NCBI RefSeq assembly: GCF_003327285.1
Contig: NZ_KZ848474.1
Span: 186,001-250,000 of the forward strand
DNA length: 64,000 nucleotides
Direction of reading: 5' to 3'
Source of the DNA: Microbacterium sorbitolivorans
Lineage (GTDB): Bacteria > Actinomycetota > Actinomycetes > Actinomycetales > Microbacteriaceae
Shown here: piece after piece, positions 8,756 to 16,939 of the stretch
Position numbering within the stretch: the first letter of the stretch is position 1
How the letters are laid out: each line of letters begins with the position of its first letter
Notes under the pieces: generated by a model
Databases searched by the model: none
The model's input: only the letters and a program-made list of their open reading frames with translations
What the model was told of the DNA's origin: nothing
Position numbers and translations under genes: made by a program

Positions 8756-9919
8756 TTACGCACCCCAGCTGGCCTGCTGGCCACCGACGCGGTCTGCGGC
8801 GATCTTCTCGAGGTAACCCGAGGCGGCGAAGGCGGCCATCGGGTCGGCGGCGAGGCCGCGGCTCTCGCGCCACTCGGCGAGCGCGGGGCGCACGTCGGTG
8901 TAGAAGGCGTCCATGAACACCTGGTTGGCGGCGAGCACGTCACCGGAGACCTGCGCGGCGCGGAGCTTCTCGGTGTCGACGAGGAGCGCGCGGGCGGTCA
9001 TCTCCTGGACGTTCAGGACCGAGCGCATCTGACCGGGGATCTTGTCCTCGACGTTGTGGCACTGGTCGAGCATGAACTGCACATCGGGGTTATTGAGGCC
9101 GCCACCGCGGACGACCTCGAAGATGATGCGGAACAGCTGGAACGGGTCGGCCGCACCGACGATGAGGTCGTCGTCGGCGTAGAAGCGGCTGTTGAAGTCG
9201 AACGAGCCGAGCTTGCCGAGGCGCAGCAGCTGCATGACGATGAACTCGATGTTCGTGCCGGGCGCGTGGTGGCCGGTGTCGAGGCAGACGAGGGCCTTGT
9301 CGCCGAGGGCAGAGACCTGGGCGTAGCTGGTGCCCCAGTCCGGAACGTCGGTGTGGTAGAACGAGGGCTCGAAGAACTTGTACTCGAGCACGAGGCGCTG
9401 GTCGTCACCCAGGCGGGCGTAGATCTTCTGGAGCGACTCCTGCAGGCGGTCCTGGCGGCCGCGCATGTCGGCCTGGCCCGGGTAGTTCGAGCCCTCGGCG
9501 AGCCAGATCTTGAGGTCGCGCGAGCCGGTCTCATCCATGACGTCGATGCAGGCGAGGTGGTGGTCGATCGCCTTGTTGCGGATCGTCGCATCCTCGTGCG
9601 TCAGCGCGCCGAACTTGTAGTCGTCGTCCTGGAACGTGTTCGAGTTGATCGTGCCGAGCTCGACGCCCTCGTCCTCGGCGTGCTTGCGCAGGTCCGAGAA
9701 GTTCGACATGTCCCACGGAATGTGCAGCGCGACGGTCGGGGCGAGGCCCGTGTACTTGTGCACCTGGGCGGCGTCCGAGATCTTCTCGAACGGGTCGCGC
9801 GGGGTGCCGGGGGTGCCGAAGACCTTGAAGCGGGTGCCGGAGTTACCGAACGCCCACGACGGGAGTTCGATGGCCTGCTTCTCGAGCTGGTCGAGGATGT
9901 CCTGCGAAAGGATGCCCAT
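8756..9919 (-). CDS. rhaI: L-rhamnose isomerase (Gram-positive RhaI type)
   Basis: A 387-residue TIM-barrel isomerase converting L-rhamnose to L-rhamnulose. The start MGILSQDILDQLEKQ at 9919 has AAAGG eight bases upstream; a longer frame to 10087 overlaps rhaM and is not used. Typical metal-site segments are visible: LKIWLAEGSNYPGQ around residue 140, VLEYKFFEPSFYHTD, and CLDTGHHAPGTNIE, followed by FDFNSRFYADDDL. The length matches the short RhaI subtype and not the 420-residue E. coli RhaA. It is cotranscribed with rhaM, which starts 51 bp upstream, and a hairpin ends the unit. Confidence 0.92.
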   Translation of the reverse strand: MGILSQDILDQLEKQAIELPSWAFGNSGTRFKVFGTPGTPRDPFEKISDAAQVHKYTGLAPTVALHIPWDMSNFSDLRKHAEDEGVELGTINSNTFQDDDYKFGALTHEDATIRNKAIDHHLACIDVMDETGSRDLKIWLAEGSNYPGQADMRGRQDRLQESLQKIYARLGDDQRLVLEYKFFEPSFYHTDVPDWGTSYAQVSALGDKALVCLDTGHHAPGTNIEFIVMQLLRLGKLGSFDFNSRFYADDDLIVGAADPFQLFRIIFEVVRGGGLNNPDVQFMLDQCHNVEDKIPGQMRSVLNVQEMTARALLVDTEKLRAAQVSGDVLAANQVFMDAFYTDVRPALAEWRESRGLAADPMAAFAASGYLEKIAADRVGGQQASWGA

Positions 9920-9969
9920 GGTTGAGCCTTTCTGTTGTGCGACCCTCGTCGGTCGCGGTGCCAATTGGT

Positions 9970-10314
9970 TTAGGAGCGTGCGGCAGCGAGCTGCGCTTCG
10001 AGGTTGAACACCTCGGGGAAGATCTCGGCGTTCTGATCCGCCCGACCCTCCTGTGCGACGAAGAAGCGGCCCATGTCGGCCTCCCACTTCGCTGCGACCT
10101 CGCTCTTCGCGAGGTAGGCCTGAGACGCCGCGTCATCGTCGGTCTCGTAGAAGCCGACGAGTTCGCCGCCGCCCACATGGAAGATCGAGTAGTTGCGACG
10201 GCCGCTCGCGGCGATTTCCTCGAGCATCTCGGGCCAGACCGGGTCGTGGCGGCGCATGTACTCGTCGAGCATGTCCGGCTTCACGTAGAGCCGGAAGGCA
10301 ATGCGCTGTGGCAT
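9970..10314 (-). CDS. rhaM: L-rhamnose mutarotase
   Basis: A 114-residue ferredoxin-like dimeric mutarotase that interconverts rhamnose anomers. The family pattern RIAFRLYVKPDMLDEYMRRH, DPVWPEMLEEIAASG and NYSIFH is present at residues 4-50. The start at 10314 is supported by GAGGG; a start at 10350 would reach into the promoter element. It is the first gene of a two-gene unit with rhaI, and a strong promoter-like sequence with a palindromic operator lies directly upstream. Confidence 0.9.
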   Translation of the reverse strand: MPQRIAFRLYVKPDMLDEYMRRHDPVWPEMLEEIAASGRRNYSIFHVGGGELVGFYETDDDAASQAYLAKSEVAAKWEADMGRFFVAQEGRADQNAEIFPEVFNLEAQLAAARS

Positions 10315-10328
10315 CGTCACCCTCTTTC

Positions 10329-10369
10329 TGAATCGTTTCATTATGCGCACAGTGGGGCGCGCAGATCAA
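10329..10369 (-). promoter_or_regulatory. Promoter of rhaM-rhaI with a LacI-type palindrome
   Basis: On the minus strand TTGATC (10369-10364) and CATAAT (10345-10340) are separated by 18 bases, a plausible -35/-10 pair. TGAAACGATTCA (10340-10329) follows immediately; its inverted symmetry and central CG are typical of LacI-family operators such as catabolite-control sites. Binding would block transcription start. No LacI gene is adjacent; the nearest is at 21006. Confidence 0.55.
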
Positions 10370-10405
10370 GTCGGATGCCGGATCCGTTTTCGCGGCGAGC
10401 GCGCG

Positions 10406-11239
10406 TCAGCTCGCCGCGCGCGTGCGCGGCGCGATCACGACGTTGATCCCGCGCCGGCGCATCTCCGCGATATGCGCCTTGTCGGTGCCCGCGTCGACGA
10501 TGACGGCGTCGAAATCGGCGAGCGGCTGCATCGCGTGGAGCGCCCGCTTGTCGAACTTCGTGTGGTCCGCCAAGAGGATCCGCGTGCTCGCCGCGTCGAA
10601 CATCGCGCGTTTCACGTCGACGGTCTCCATCGTCTGGTGGAACGCGACGCCGTCGGTGATCGCCGAGGTCGACATCACGAGAACGTCGGCGCGCAGGTGC
10701 GAGATCGTCTCGGTCGTGAGGCGGCCCATATAGGCGCTGCACCAGTTGTAGTACTGGCCGCCGAGGCCCAGGAGCGTCACGCCCGTGACCGAGCGCAGCT
10801 CGTTCATGACCGTCAGGGTGTTGGTGATGACGGTCAACGGCCGCCGCTCGTGCAGGTGCGGCACGAGATGGAGCACGGTGGTCGAATCGTCGAGCATGAT
10901 CGACTGTCCCGGCTCGATGAATTCGAGGGCCGCCAGCGCGATCGCCCGCTTCTCGGAGAGCTCGCGGCTCGCGCGATACACGTCGCTCGACTCGACGAGG
11001 CCGGTCGACAGGGCCGTCGCGATGCCGCGATCCTTCCGCAGCAGGCCGCGCGACTCGAGCTCGTCGAGGTCGCGGTGCACCGTCATCGTGCTGGTGCCGA
11101 ACCGCTCCGCGAGATCTGCGATCCTGATGGATCCGGCCGCCATCACGGCCTCCGTGATCGCGTTACGCCGATCGTTCTGCCGGGTGAGGCGCGACGTCGC
11201 CGACTCGTCGCCCACGACCGTGTCTTCCTTGCCCATCAT
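10406..11239 (-). CDS. DeoR family transcriptional regulator (polyol/rhamnose boundary)
   Basis: A 277-residue DeoR-type regulator with the HTH segment GSIRIADLAERFGTSTMTVH near residues 36-55 and a sensor domain containing IMLDDSTTVLHLVPHL and VTGVTLLGLGG. It differs clearly from the DeoR protein at 7835, so the two are not recent duplicates. ATG at 11239 or 11236 is the start, with GAGAAG just upstream. It lies after the ABC receptor gene, beyond a strong hairpin, and before rhaM, so it could control either the polyol transporter or the rhamnose genes. I cannot decide from sequence. Confidence 0.83.
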   Translation of the reverse strand: MMGKEDTVVGDESATSRLTRQNDRRNAITEAVMAAGSIRIADLAERFGTSTMTVHRDLDELESRGLLRKDRGIATALSTGLVESSDVYRASRELSEKRAIALAALEFIEPGQSIMLDDSTTVLHLVPHLHERRPLTVITNTLTVMNELRSVTGVTLLGLGGQYYNWCSAYMGRLTTETISHLRADVLVMSTSAITDGVAFHQTMETVDVKRAMFDAASTRILLADHTKFDKRALHAMQPLADFDAVIVDAGTDKAHIAEMRRRGINVVIAPRTRAAS

Positions 11240-11258
11240 CTTCTCTTCTCTACACGAT

Positions 11259-11293
11259 GGTGCGGGGCGGGCGTATCCCGCCCGCCCCGCACC
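11259..11293. terminator. Terminator hairpin after the ABC receptor gene
   Basis: Perfect 14-bp GC-rich arms (GGTGCGGGGCGGGC and complement) with a seven-base loop, lying between the receptor stop codon (11330) and the DeoR start (11239). It probably ends the transporter operon. Confidence 0.75.
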
Positions 11294-11329
11294 ACGTTGT
11301 TGTTTTGCGCTCGATGAATCCGCCCGGTG

Positions 11330-12331
11330 TCACTCCTCGTATACGAAGGGCGACACCATGTTGTCGACGTTGTCGGCGGTGATAAGGATGCAGTCAATCG
11401 CCTGCTTCTCCGTCTCGGGCGCCTCCCCCGTGCGGATGAACTCGTCGGCAAGCTCTACGGCCGTCTCAGAGAACTGGGCAACGGGCTGGAGAACGGTGTA
11501 GGCCATCTCGCCGTTACGCACTGCCTCGACGGCGTCCGGCGCGCCATCGAAACCTCCGACGACGACGCCATCGAGCTTACCGGCCTCCTTCAGCGCGGCG
11601 ATCGCGCCGAGGGCCATCTCGTCGTTGCCGGCGAGCACGCCCTTGATGTCGGGATTGGCCTGCATCAGCGCCTGCGCCTTGTCGTGGCCCTCGGTGCGGT
11701 CCCAGTTCGCGACCTCCTCGCCGACCTTCACGAGGTCGGGGTACTGCGAGATCACGGTGCTGAAACCGTTCGAGCGCGTCTGCGCGTTGTTGTCGCTCGG
11801 CGCACCGAACAGCTCGACGTAGGTGCCCTCCTCGCCCATCTGGGCGACGTATTCCTGCGCGCCGAGCGCCGCGCCCTGGGCGTTGTTCGACACGAGCTGC
11901 GCCTTCGCGAGGCCCGCCTCGTTGATCTCGGCGTTGACGAGGAACACGGGGATGCCGGCCTCGTCGGCCTTCTTCACCGCGCCGATGGATCCGTCGGCGT
12001 TTGCGGGGTCGAGGATGATCGCGACCGAGTCGTTCGCGATCGCGGTGTCGATGAGCGTGTTCTCGGTGTTGGTGTCACCGCGGTGCGCGCCGACGGTCGC
12101 CTCGTAGCCCAGCTCCTCGGCCTTTGCCTGCGCGAGGTCGCCCTCGGTCTTCCAGTACGGGTTGGCGGGGTCGTTGACGATGATCGTGATCAGGCCGCCG
12201 GCCTCGCCGCTGCCGCCACCATCGCTCGGCGTCGTCGCGTCGGTACCCGTGCTGTCCGAGGAGCAGCCGGCGAGACCGATCACGAGCGCGCCCGCCGCGA
12301 TCATCGCGCCAAGAGTCTTCTTCCGAAACAT
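11330..12331 (-). CDS. Sugar/polyol ABC transporter substrate-binding lipoprotein
   Basis: A 333-residue periplasmic-binding protein of the ribose/Peripla_BP_4 type. The N-terminus (MFRKKTLGAM...LAGCSSDSTG) is a lipoprotein signal with lipobox LAGC, followed by a Ser/Thr/Gly linker; the protein would be anchored outside the membrane. Ligand-contact motifs of the family are seen at DPANPYWK, IILDPANADGSIGAV and VLAGNDEMALGAIAAL. The start at 12331 has AAAGGA upstream. It is the last gene of the transporter operon, which is unusual because receptors more often come first. The bound sugar is unknown; context favours a short polyol. Confidence 0.88.
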   Translation of the reverse strand: MFRKKTLGAMIAAGALVIGLAGCSSDSTGTDATTPSDGGGSGEAGGLITIIVNDPANPYWKTEGDLAQAKAEELGYEATVGAHRGDTNTENTLIDTAIANDSVAIILDPANADGSIGAVKKADEAGIPVFLVNAEINEAGLAKAQLVSNNAQGAALGAQEYVAQMGEEGTYVELFGAPSDNNAQTRSNGFSTVISQYPDLVKVGEEVANWDRTEGHDKAQALMQANPDIKGVLAGNDEMALGAIAALKEAGKLDGVVVGGFDGAPDAVEAVRNGEMAYTVLQPVAQFSETAVELADEFIRTGEAPETEKQAIDCILITADNVDNMVSPFVYEE

Positions 12332-12352
12332 GTGATTGTCCTTTCTCAGTGG

Positions 12353-12377
12353 CCCGGCAACGGTCATCGGTGCCGGG
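12353..12377. promoter_or_regulatory. Small hairpin between permease and receptor genes
   Basis: CCCGGCA and TGCCGGG form 7-bp arms around 11 bases in the 54-bp gap before the receptor gene. It may stabilise or attenuate the mRNA; there is no direct evidence for either. Confidence 0.35.
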
Positions 12378-12385
12378 TGACCCGC

Positions 12386-13534
12386 TTAGGCTTCCGAGGA
12401 GCCCGCGCCGGTCGTGGCGGTCTGAGCGCTGTTGCTCGTCTCGCCGGGTGTCGTGTCAGGGGTCTTGTCGGGGGTCTTGTCGGACTTCTTGTCGGGGGCC
12501 GGGCGCCGGCGGCGGCCGTACTGCAGCGTGTTGAGCATCACGGCGACCACGATCACCGCGCCCATGAACACCATCTGCCAGTAGGCCGAGACGCCGATGA
12601 TCACGAGGCCGTCGGAGAGGAAGCCGATGACGAAGGCGCCCAGCAGCGTGCCGCGGACGTTTCCTCGGCCACCCGTGAGGGCCGCGCCGCCGATCACGAC
12701 GGCCGCGATCGCGGTGAGCTCGTAGGTGCTGCCCGCGTTGGGGTCGGCGCTCGTCAGGGTCGAGGCCAGCACGAGGCCGGCGATCGCGGCCGTCAGGCCC
12801 GAGATCACGTAGACCCAGATCTTCACGCGCGAGGTGGGCACGCCGCTCAGCTCCGCGGCGCGCTCGTTGCCACCGGCCGCGTACAGCCAGCGGCCGAACT
12901 TCGCGCGGCCGAGAACCGCGCCGAGCACGAGTGCCACCGCGATCATCACGAGCACGCCGACCGGGATCCCCAGGATGCGGTTGAAGCCCAGCCAGTCGAA
13001 GCCGGTGTTGCCGAGCTCCTCGCTCCCCGACATCTTGTTGATCGTCAGGCCGCCCGTCATGAGCAGCGCGAAGCCGCGCACGGCGTAGAGCATGCCGAGC
13101 GTCGCGACGAACGGCGCGATCTTGAACTTCGCCACGAGTATGCCGTTGACGAGGCCCACCAGGGCCCCGACGCCGCACGAGATCAGCACCGTGACCGGCA
13201 CGCTCGGGTAGAGCGTCACGCCGAAGATATCGATCGGCACGCCCCGCAACAGGAAGCCGGCGATCACCGCCGAGAACGCGAGGGTGGATCCGACCGAGAG
13301 GTCGATGCCGCCGTTGAGGATCACGAGCAGCATGCCCATGCCGAGCAGCGCGTAGATCGCGACGTGGCTGGCCATGATCAGCACGTTGTTCCACGTGAGG
13401 TAGTTCGGCGAGAGCAGGGAGAACACCACGATGATCAGCACGAGCGCGAGGAACGCGCGACCCTCGAGGAGCAGCTTCGCGATGGAGAACCGCTTCCGGT
13501 TCTCGATGATCGCGGTAGTTGTTGTCGTCGTCAT
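12386..13534 (-). CDS. Sugar/polyol ABC transporter permease (RbsC family)
   Basis: A 382-residue inner-membrane permease of the BPD_transp_2/RbsC family with eight to ten hydrophobic segments and the conserved LNGGIDLSVGSTLAFSAVIAG segment (cut here after the Gly). A roughly 40-residue hydrophilic C-terminal tail is rich in Lys, Asp and Thr-Pro repeats (KSDKTPDKTPDTTPGETS), longer than in typical RbsC. The start MTTTTTTAIIENRK at 13534 lies 20 bp after the ATPase stop codon. Only one permease gene is present, so it probably works as a homodimer with the adjacent receptor and ATPase. Confidence 0.88.
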   Translation of the reverse strand: MTTTTTTAIIENRKRFSIAKLLLEGRAFLALVLIIVVFSLLSPNYLTWNNVLIMASHVAIYALLGMGMLLVILNGGIDLSVGSTLAFSAVIAGFLLRGVPIDIFGVTLYPSVPVTVLISCGVGALVGLVNGILVAKFKIAPFVATLGMLYAVRGFALLMTGGLTINKMSGSEELGNTGFDWLGFNRILGIPVGVLVMIAVALVLGAVLGRAKFGRWLYAAGGNERAAELSGVPTSRVKIWVYVISGLTAAIAGLVLASTLTSADPNAGSTYELTAIAAVVIGGAALTGGRGNVRGTLLGAFVIGFLSDGLVIIGVSAYWQMVFMGAVIVVAVMLNTLQYGRRRRPAPDKKSDKTPDKTPDTTPGETSNSAQTATTGAGSSEA

Positions 13535-13554
13535 TGTCGATCCGATCTCAGAGG

Positions 13555-15069
13555 TCAGGCTTCGCCCGAGGCGGCCATGATCATGTCCTTGGTGGCGTCC
13601 GGCCCAAACTCGGCCGAGATCTGCCCGCGGCTCATCACGATGATGCGATGGGCGATGCTGAGGCACTCGCCGACCTCGCTCGTGGTGTACACGACGCCGA
13701 CGCCGGTGCGCGCGCGGTCGGCGAGGAGCCGGAACACCTCGGCCTTGGCGCCGACGTCGATTCCGCGGCTCGGCTCGTCGAGCAGGATCAACCGCGGATC
13801 CGTCGCGACGATCTTGCCGATCACGACCTTCTGCTGGTTTCCGCCGGAGAGGCCGCCGATGTTGAGCTCCGGTCCCGGCGTCTTCACCGTGACGGCGGTG
13901 ATGAGCTCGCGCGCCCGCTGCTTCTCCTTCTTGGCCGAGATCGCCCATCCCGACATGCTCTGTTCGAGGCTTGCCAGGGTGAGGTTGCGCCCCACAGAGA
14001 AGGTCTGCACGAGGCCGTCGCGCTGGCGGTCCTCGGGAACGAGGCCGACGCCCTTCTCGATGCGCGTCGCGATCGAGTCGCCGAGGATCGACTCGCCCTC
14101 GAGCAGGATCTCGCCGCTCTCGACGCGCTCGCGCCCCGCGATGGCCTCGAGCAGCTCGGTGCGACCGGCCCCCATGAGGCCGTAGATACAGACGATCTCG
14201 CCGGCGCGCACGTCGAGGTTGACGCCGTTGACCACGGCGCGCTCGGGGTTCTCGGGGTCGAGAACCATCAGGCCGTCGACGCTCAGCACCGGCTCGCCGA
14301 ACTCGTAGCCCTCGGGAGGAGACCCGAGGTCGAAGTTCTCGCCGACCATGTTGCGCACGATCCAGGCGAGGTCGATGTCGGCGCGTTCGGCGCGGGCCGT
14401 CATGTTGCCGTCTCGCAGCACGACCGCGTGGTCGGTGATCTCGAGCGCCTCCTCGAGGTGGTGCGAGATATAGACGATCGCGACGCCGCGCGAGAGCAGG
14501 TCGCGCACGATGCCGAAGAGGGTCTCGACCTCGGCCGCGGCGAGCGCGGACGTCGGCTCGTCCATGATCAGGATCCGCGAGTTGACCGAGAGGGCGCGCG
14601 CGATCTCGATGATCTGCTGCTGGCCCACACGGAGGTCGGACACGAAGGTGTCGGGCTCGATGGGGAGCTTCATCTCCTTCAGGAGCGCCCGCGTCTGCCG
14701 GGTCTCCTCCGCGTAGTCGACCCCGCCGAAGCGGCCCATGATCTCGCGGCCCATGAAGATGTTGTCGCGCACCGTGAGGTTAGGCGCGAGGCTCAGCTCC
14801 TGGTGAATGATCGAGATGCCGTTGTCGGCGGCGTCGGTCGTCGAGCCGAAGGCGACGGGCTCGCCACCCAGCAGGATCTGACCCGAGGTGGGCTGCTCGA
14901 CGCCGGAGAGGATCTTCATGAGCGTCGACTTGCCCGCGCCGTTCTCGCCGAAGAGCGTCGTGACGGTGCCGGCACGAATCTCGAAATTGACGCCCTTGAG
15001 CGCGCGCGTGCCACCGTAGTTCTTCACGATGTCGCGAGCCTCGAGGACGACGTTGTCCGTGGTGGTCAT
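13555..15069 (-). CDS. Sugar/polyol ABC transporter ATP-binding protein (two ABC domains)
   Basis: A 504-residue cytoplasmic ATPase with two fused ABC domains, as in RbsA and XylG. Domain 1 has Walker A GENGAGKST near residue 40, signature LRVGQQQ and Walker B LIMDEPTSAL. Domain 2 has the degenerate Walker A GLMGAGRTEL, signature LSGGNQQKV and Walker B LILLDEPSRGID. These powers import through the neighbouring permease. GGAGG lies nine bases before the ATG at 15069. It sits between the DUF2291 gene and the permease gene. Confidence 0.9.
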   Translation of the reverse strand: MTTTDNVVLEARDIVKNYGGTRALKGVNFEIRAGTVTTLFGENGAGKSTLMKILSGVEQPTSGQILLGGEPVAFGSTTDAADNGISIIHQELSLAPNLTVRDNIFMGREIMGRFGGVDYAEETRQTRALLKEMKLPIEPDTFVSDLRVGQQQIIEIARALSVNSRILIMDEPTSALAAAEVETLFGIVRDLLSRGVAIVYISHHLEEALEITDHAVVLRDGNMTARAERADIDLAWIVRNMVGENFDLGSPPEGYEFGEPVLSVDGLMVLDPENPERAVVNGVNLDVRAGEIVCIYGLMGAGRTELLEAIAGRERVESGEILLEGESILGDSIATRIEKGVGLVPEDRQRDGLVQTFSVGRNLTLASLEQSMSGWAISAKKEKQRARELITAVTVKTPGPELNIGGLSGGNQQKVVIGKIVATDPRLILLDEPSRGIDVGAKAEVFRLLADRARTGVGVVYTTSEVGECLSIAHRIIVMSRGQISAEFGPDATKDMIMAASGEA

Positions 15070-15074
15070 GTCGC

Positions 15075-15731
15075 TCAGCCCTCCTCGACCGAGACGGGTG
15101 TCACGAGCCAGGCCTCGGGGTTGATGAGCGTGAACGCGCCGGTGATCGTCGCGGTCGTGCCCTCGAGCGCGCTCGTGTCGAGCCCCTCGAGGACCTCGGC
15201 CTTCATGGCGTCGTTGATCGAGGCCGCGGCGTTTTGGTAGTCGATCTGGTTCGTGAACTCGCCAAACGTGATGTCGCCGGTCGCGTCGCGCAGCTCGGTG
15301 CCGTTGATCGCGGGGCCGGTCTGCACGCGGATGCTGAGGCCATCGGGGAGCCCGTCGACGTCGAACGCGTAGATGCTCGACGCGCCCTCGCCGAAGGTGC
15401 CCGTCATCGTGACGCTGAAGACGGTGCCGCCGGAGCTGGGCACACCGTATTCGGCGCTCGCCGCGTCCTTGTCGTCGGCGATCGCCGCCGCGAGCACGTC
15501 GGCCTCCACGGCGCGCTCGACGACCGCGTCGCGCACCTCGGGGAACTTCTCGGGGCCGTACACGGCGGGGTCGAATGCCTGCTCGGCGCCGGCGACCTCG
15601 GATCCGTACGGGACGACGCGCGTCCCCAGCGCGATGAACGCGATGACGACGACGATCACGCCGATGAGGATCCCGCGCTTGGCTCCGGTGCCCAGGCCAC
15701 GGCGCGGCCGCGCCTCTGCGACTGCGCTCAC
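15075..15731 (-). CDS. DUF2291 family protein of the polyol transporter operon
   Basis: About 218 residues with a positively charged N-terminus, one membrane segment (ILIGVIVVVIAFIALGTRVVP, residues ~20-39) and an extracytoplasmic domain. The pattern of an EVRDAVVERAVEADVLAAAI helix and the FTNQIDYQNAAASIN segment matches DUF2291, which is known next to ABC importers for sugars and polyols but has no settled function. The start is GTG at 15731, overlapping the stop of the dehydrogenase gene by four bases (GTGA). Its place before the ATPase gene suggests an accessory role in uptake. Confidence 0.8.
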   Translation of the reverse strand: MSAVAEARPRRGLGTGAKRGILIGVIVVVIAFIALGTRVVPYGSEVAGAEQAFDPAVYGPEKFPEVRDAVVERAVEADVLAAAIADDKDAASAEYGVPSSGGTVFSVTMTGTFGEGASSIYAFDVDGLPDGLSIRVQTGPAINGTELRDATGDITFGEFTNQIDYQNAAASINDAMKAEVLEGLDTSALEGTTATITGAFTLINPEAWLVTPVSVEEG

Positions 15732-16762
15732 AGCAAGACCCGCGATTCGGTGTCGTTGGGGCGGATCTGCAGCTTGCGACCGTCGCCCCGGCGGAACATC
15801 TCGAGCGCCTGCTCGTAGTCGTCGAGCGTGAACGAGTGGCTGATCATCGCCCGCGCGTTGATGGCGCCGGCCTCGAACATCTCGACCGCGCGGCCGAACG
15901 AGTTGAGCACCGCCATCGTGCCGACGATCGAGATCTCGTCGCGGTAGATGCGGAAAGGCGAGAACTGCGCGGTGCGGTCTGCGGGCGCGACGCCGAAGTC
16001 CTGGAAGAAACCGGCCGGCTTCACGCGGGTCAGCGCGTCTTCGATCGCCCGGATGTTGCCGGTGCAGTCGATCACAACGTCCCACTTCTCGCGGTCGGCG
16101 TCGTCGGCCGAGGTGTACCGCAGCTCGATGCCGCACTCCTCCGCGGTCTTCAATCGCTCGGCGTTGAGGTCGACGATCGTGACGCTCGCGGCGCCCGCGC
16201 GGTGGGCGAGCTGGGCCATCAACAGGCCCATCGTTCCGGCGCCGTAGACGAGCACGTGGTCGCCCATGCGGCGGGGCAGCACATCCCACCCGCGGATCGC
16301 GCAGGCGAGCGGCTCGATGAGCGCGGCCTCGTAGATGTCGGTCTCGGGCCTGAGCTTGTAGACGTTCGTCGAGGGCGCCGTGAAGAACTGCTGCGACGCG
16401 CCATCGGAGGCGACGACGCCGAGCCCGTTCCACTTCGGGCAGAGGTTCTGGTGCCCGTTCAGGCACTGCTCGCACTCACCGCAGGTGGTGCTCGGGTTGA
16501 CGGCGACCTTGTCGCCGACGTGGAAGTCGAAGACGCCGTCGTTGACGCCCTCGCCGAGCTCGACGATCGTGCCCGTGGCCTCGTGGCCGGGCACGAGCGG
16601 GAAGATCGTGCCCTCGAACTCGCCGTCGAAGACGTGGGTGTCCGTGCCGCAGATTCCGACCGCGGCCGTCTCGATCAGGATCTCCTTGTAGCCGGGACGG
16701 GGCTTCTCCCGTTCCTCGAGTGACAGCACCCCTTGCTGCTGAAAAGCGACTGCGCGCATCAT
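15728..16762 (-). CDS. Zinc-dependent alcohol/polyol dehydrogenase (MDR family)
   Basis: A 344-residue medium-chain dehydrogenase. Catalytic zinc ligands are present in GICGTDTH (Cys) and GHEATG (His), and the structural zinc lobe is intact (TTCGECEQCLNGHQNLCPKW, four Cys). The NAD-binding motif is GAGTMG. AGGAG lies five bases upstream of the ATG at 16762. It is the first gene of the minus-strand transporter operon and should oxidise the imported polyol or a close relative to a ketose. It is not a duplicate of the dehydrogenase at 16940, which lacks the structural zinc cysteines. Confidence 0.87.
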   Translation of the reverse strand: MMRAVAFQQQGVLSLEEREKPRPGYKEILIETAAVGICGTDTHVFDGEFEGTIFPLVPGHEATGTIVELGEGVNDGVFDFHVGDKVAVNPSTTCGECEQCLNGHQNLCPKWNGLGVVASDGASQQFFTAPSTNVYKLRPETDIYEAALIEPLACAIRGWDVLPRRMGDHVLVYGAGTMGLLMAQLAHRAGAASVTIVDLNAERLKTAEECGIELRYTSADDADREKWDVVIDCTGNIRAIEDALTRVKPAGFFQDFGVAPADRTAQFSPFRIYRDEISIVGTMAVLNSFGRAVEMFEAGAINARAMISHSFTLDDYEQALEMFRRGDGRKLQIRPNDTESRVLL

Positions 16763-16893
16763 TGCTCCTGTTCGCATCCGACATCGGGCCATCCTTGGCC
16801 CGCGCCTCTGGGCGATCTTCGCCCGATCTCACCACTCGCCTCGCTGAGACGATCATTCGTGGTGTTACCTTGATCTACATTAGAACACAGATT

Positions 16894-16909
16894 ACGTTAG
16901 ATTCAACGT
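16894..16909. promoter_or_regulatory. Palindrome in the divergent promoter region of the polyol genes
   Basis: ACGTT-AGATTC-AACGT, a 16-bp inverted repeat, lies in the AT-rich part of the 177-bp gap between the two divergent dehydrogenase genes and 30 bp before the plus-strand start. It is a candidate operator for the LacI regulator at 21006 or the DeoR regulator at 10406. Confidence 0.4.
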
Positions 16910-16939
16910 TATGTTCGTGACATCGAAGGAGATCGTCCC

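Noticed and set aside
11327..15240. Long plus-strand reading frames opposite the ABC transporter genes (up to about 950 codons)
   Set aside because: They mirror the high third-position GC of the real minus-strand genes, are Arg/Gly/Asp-rich without known motifs, and have no ribosome-binding sites.
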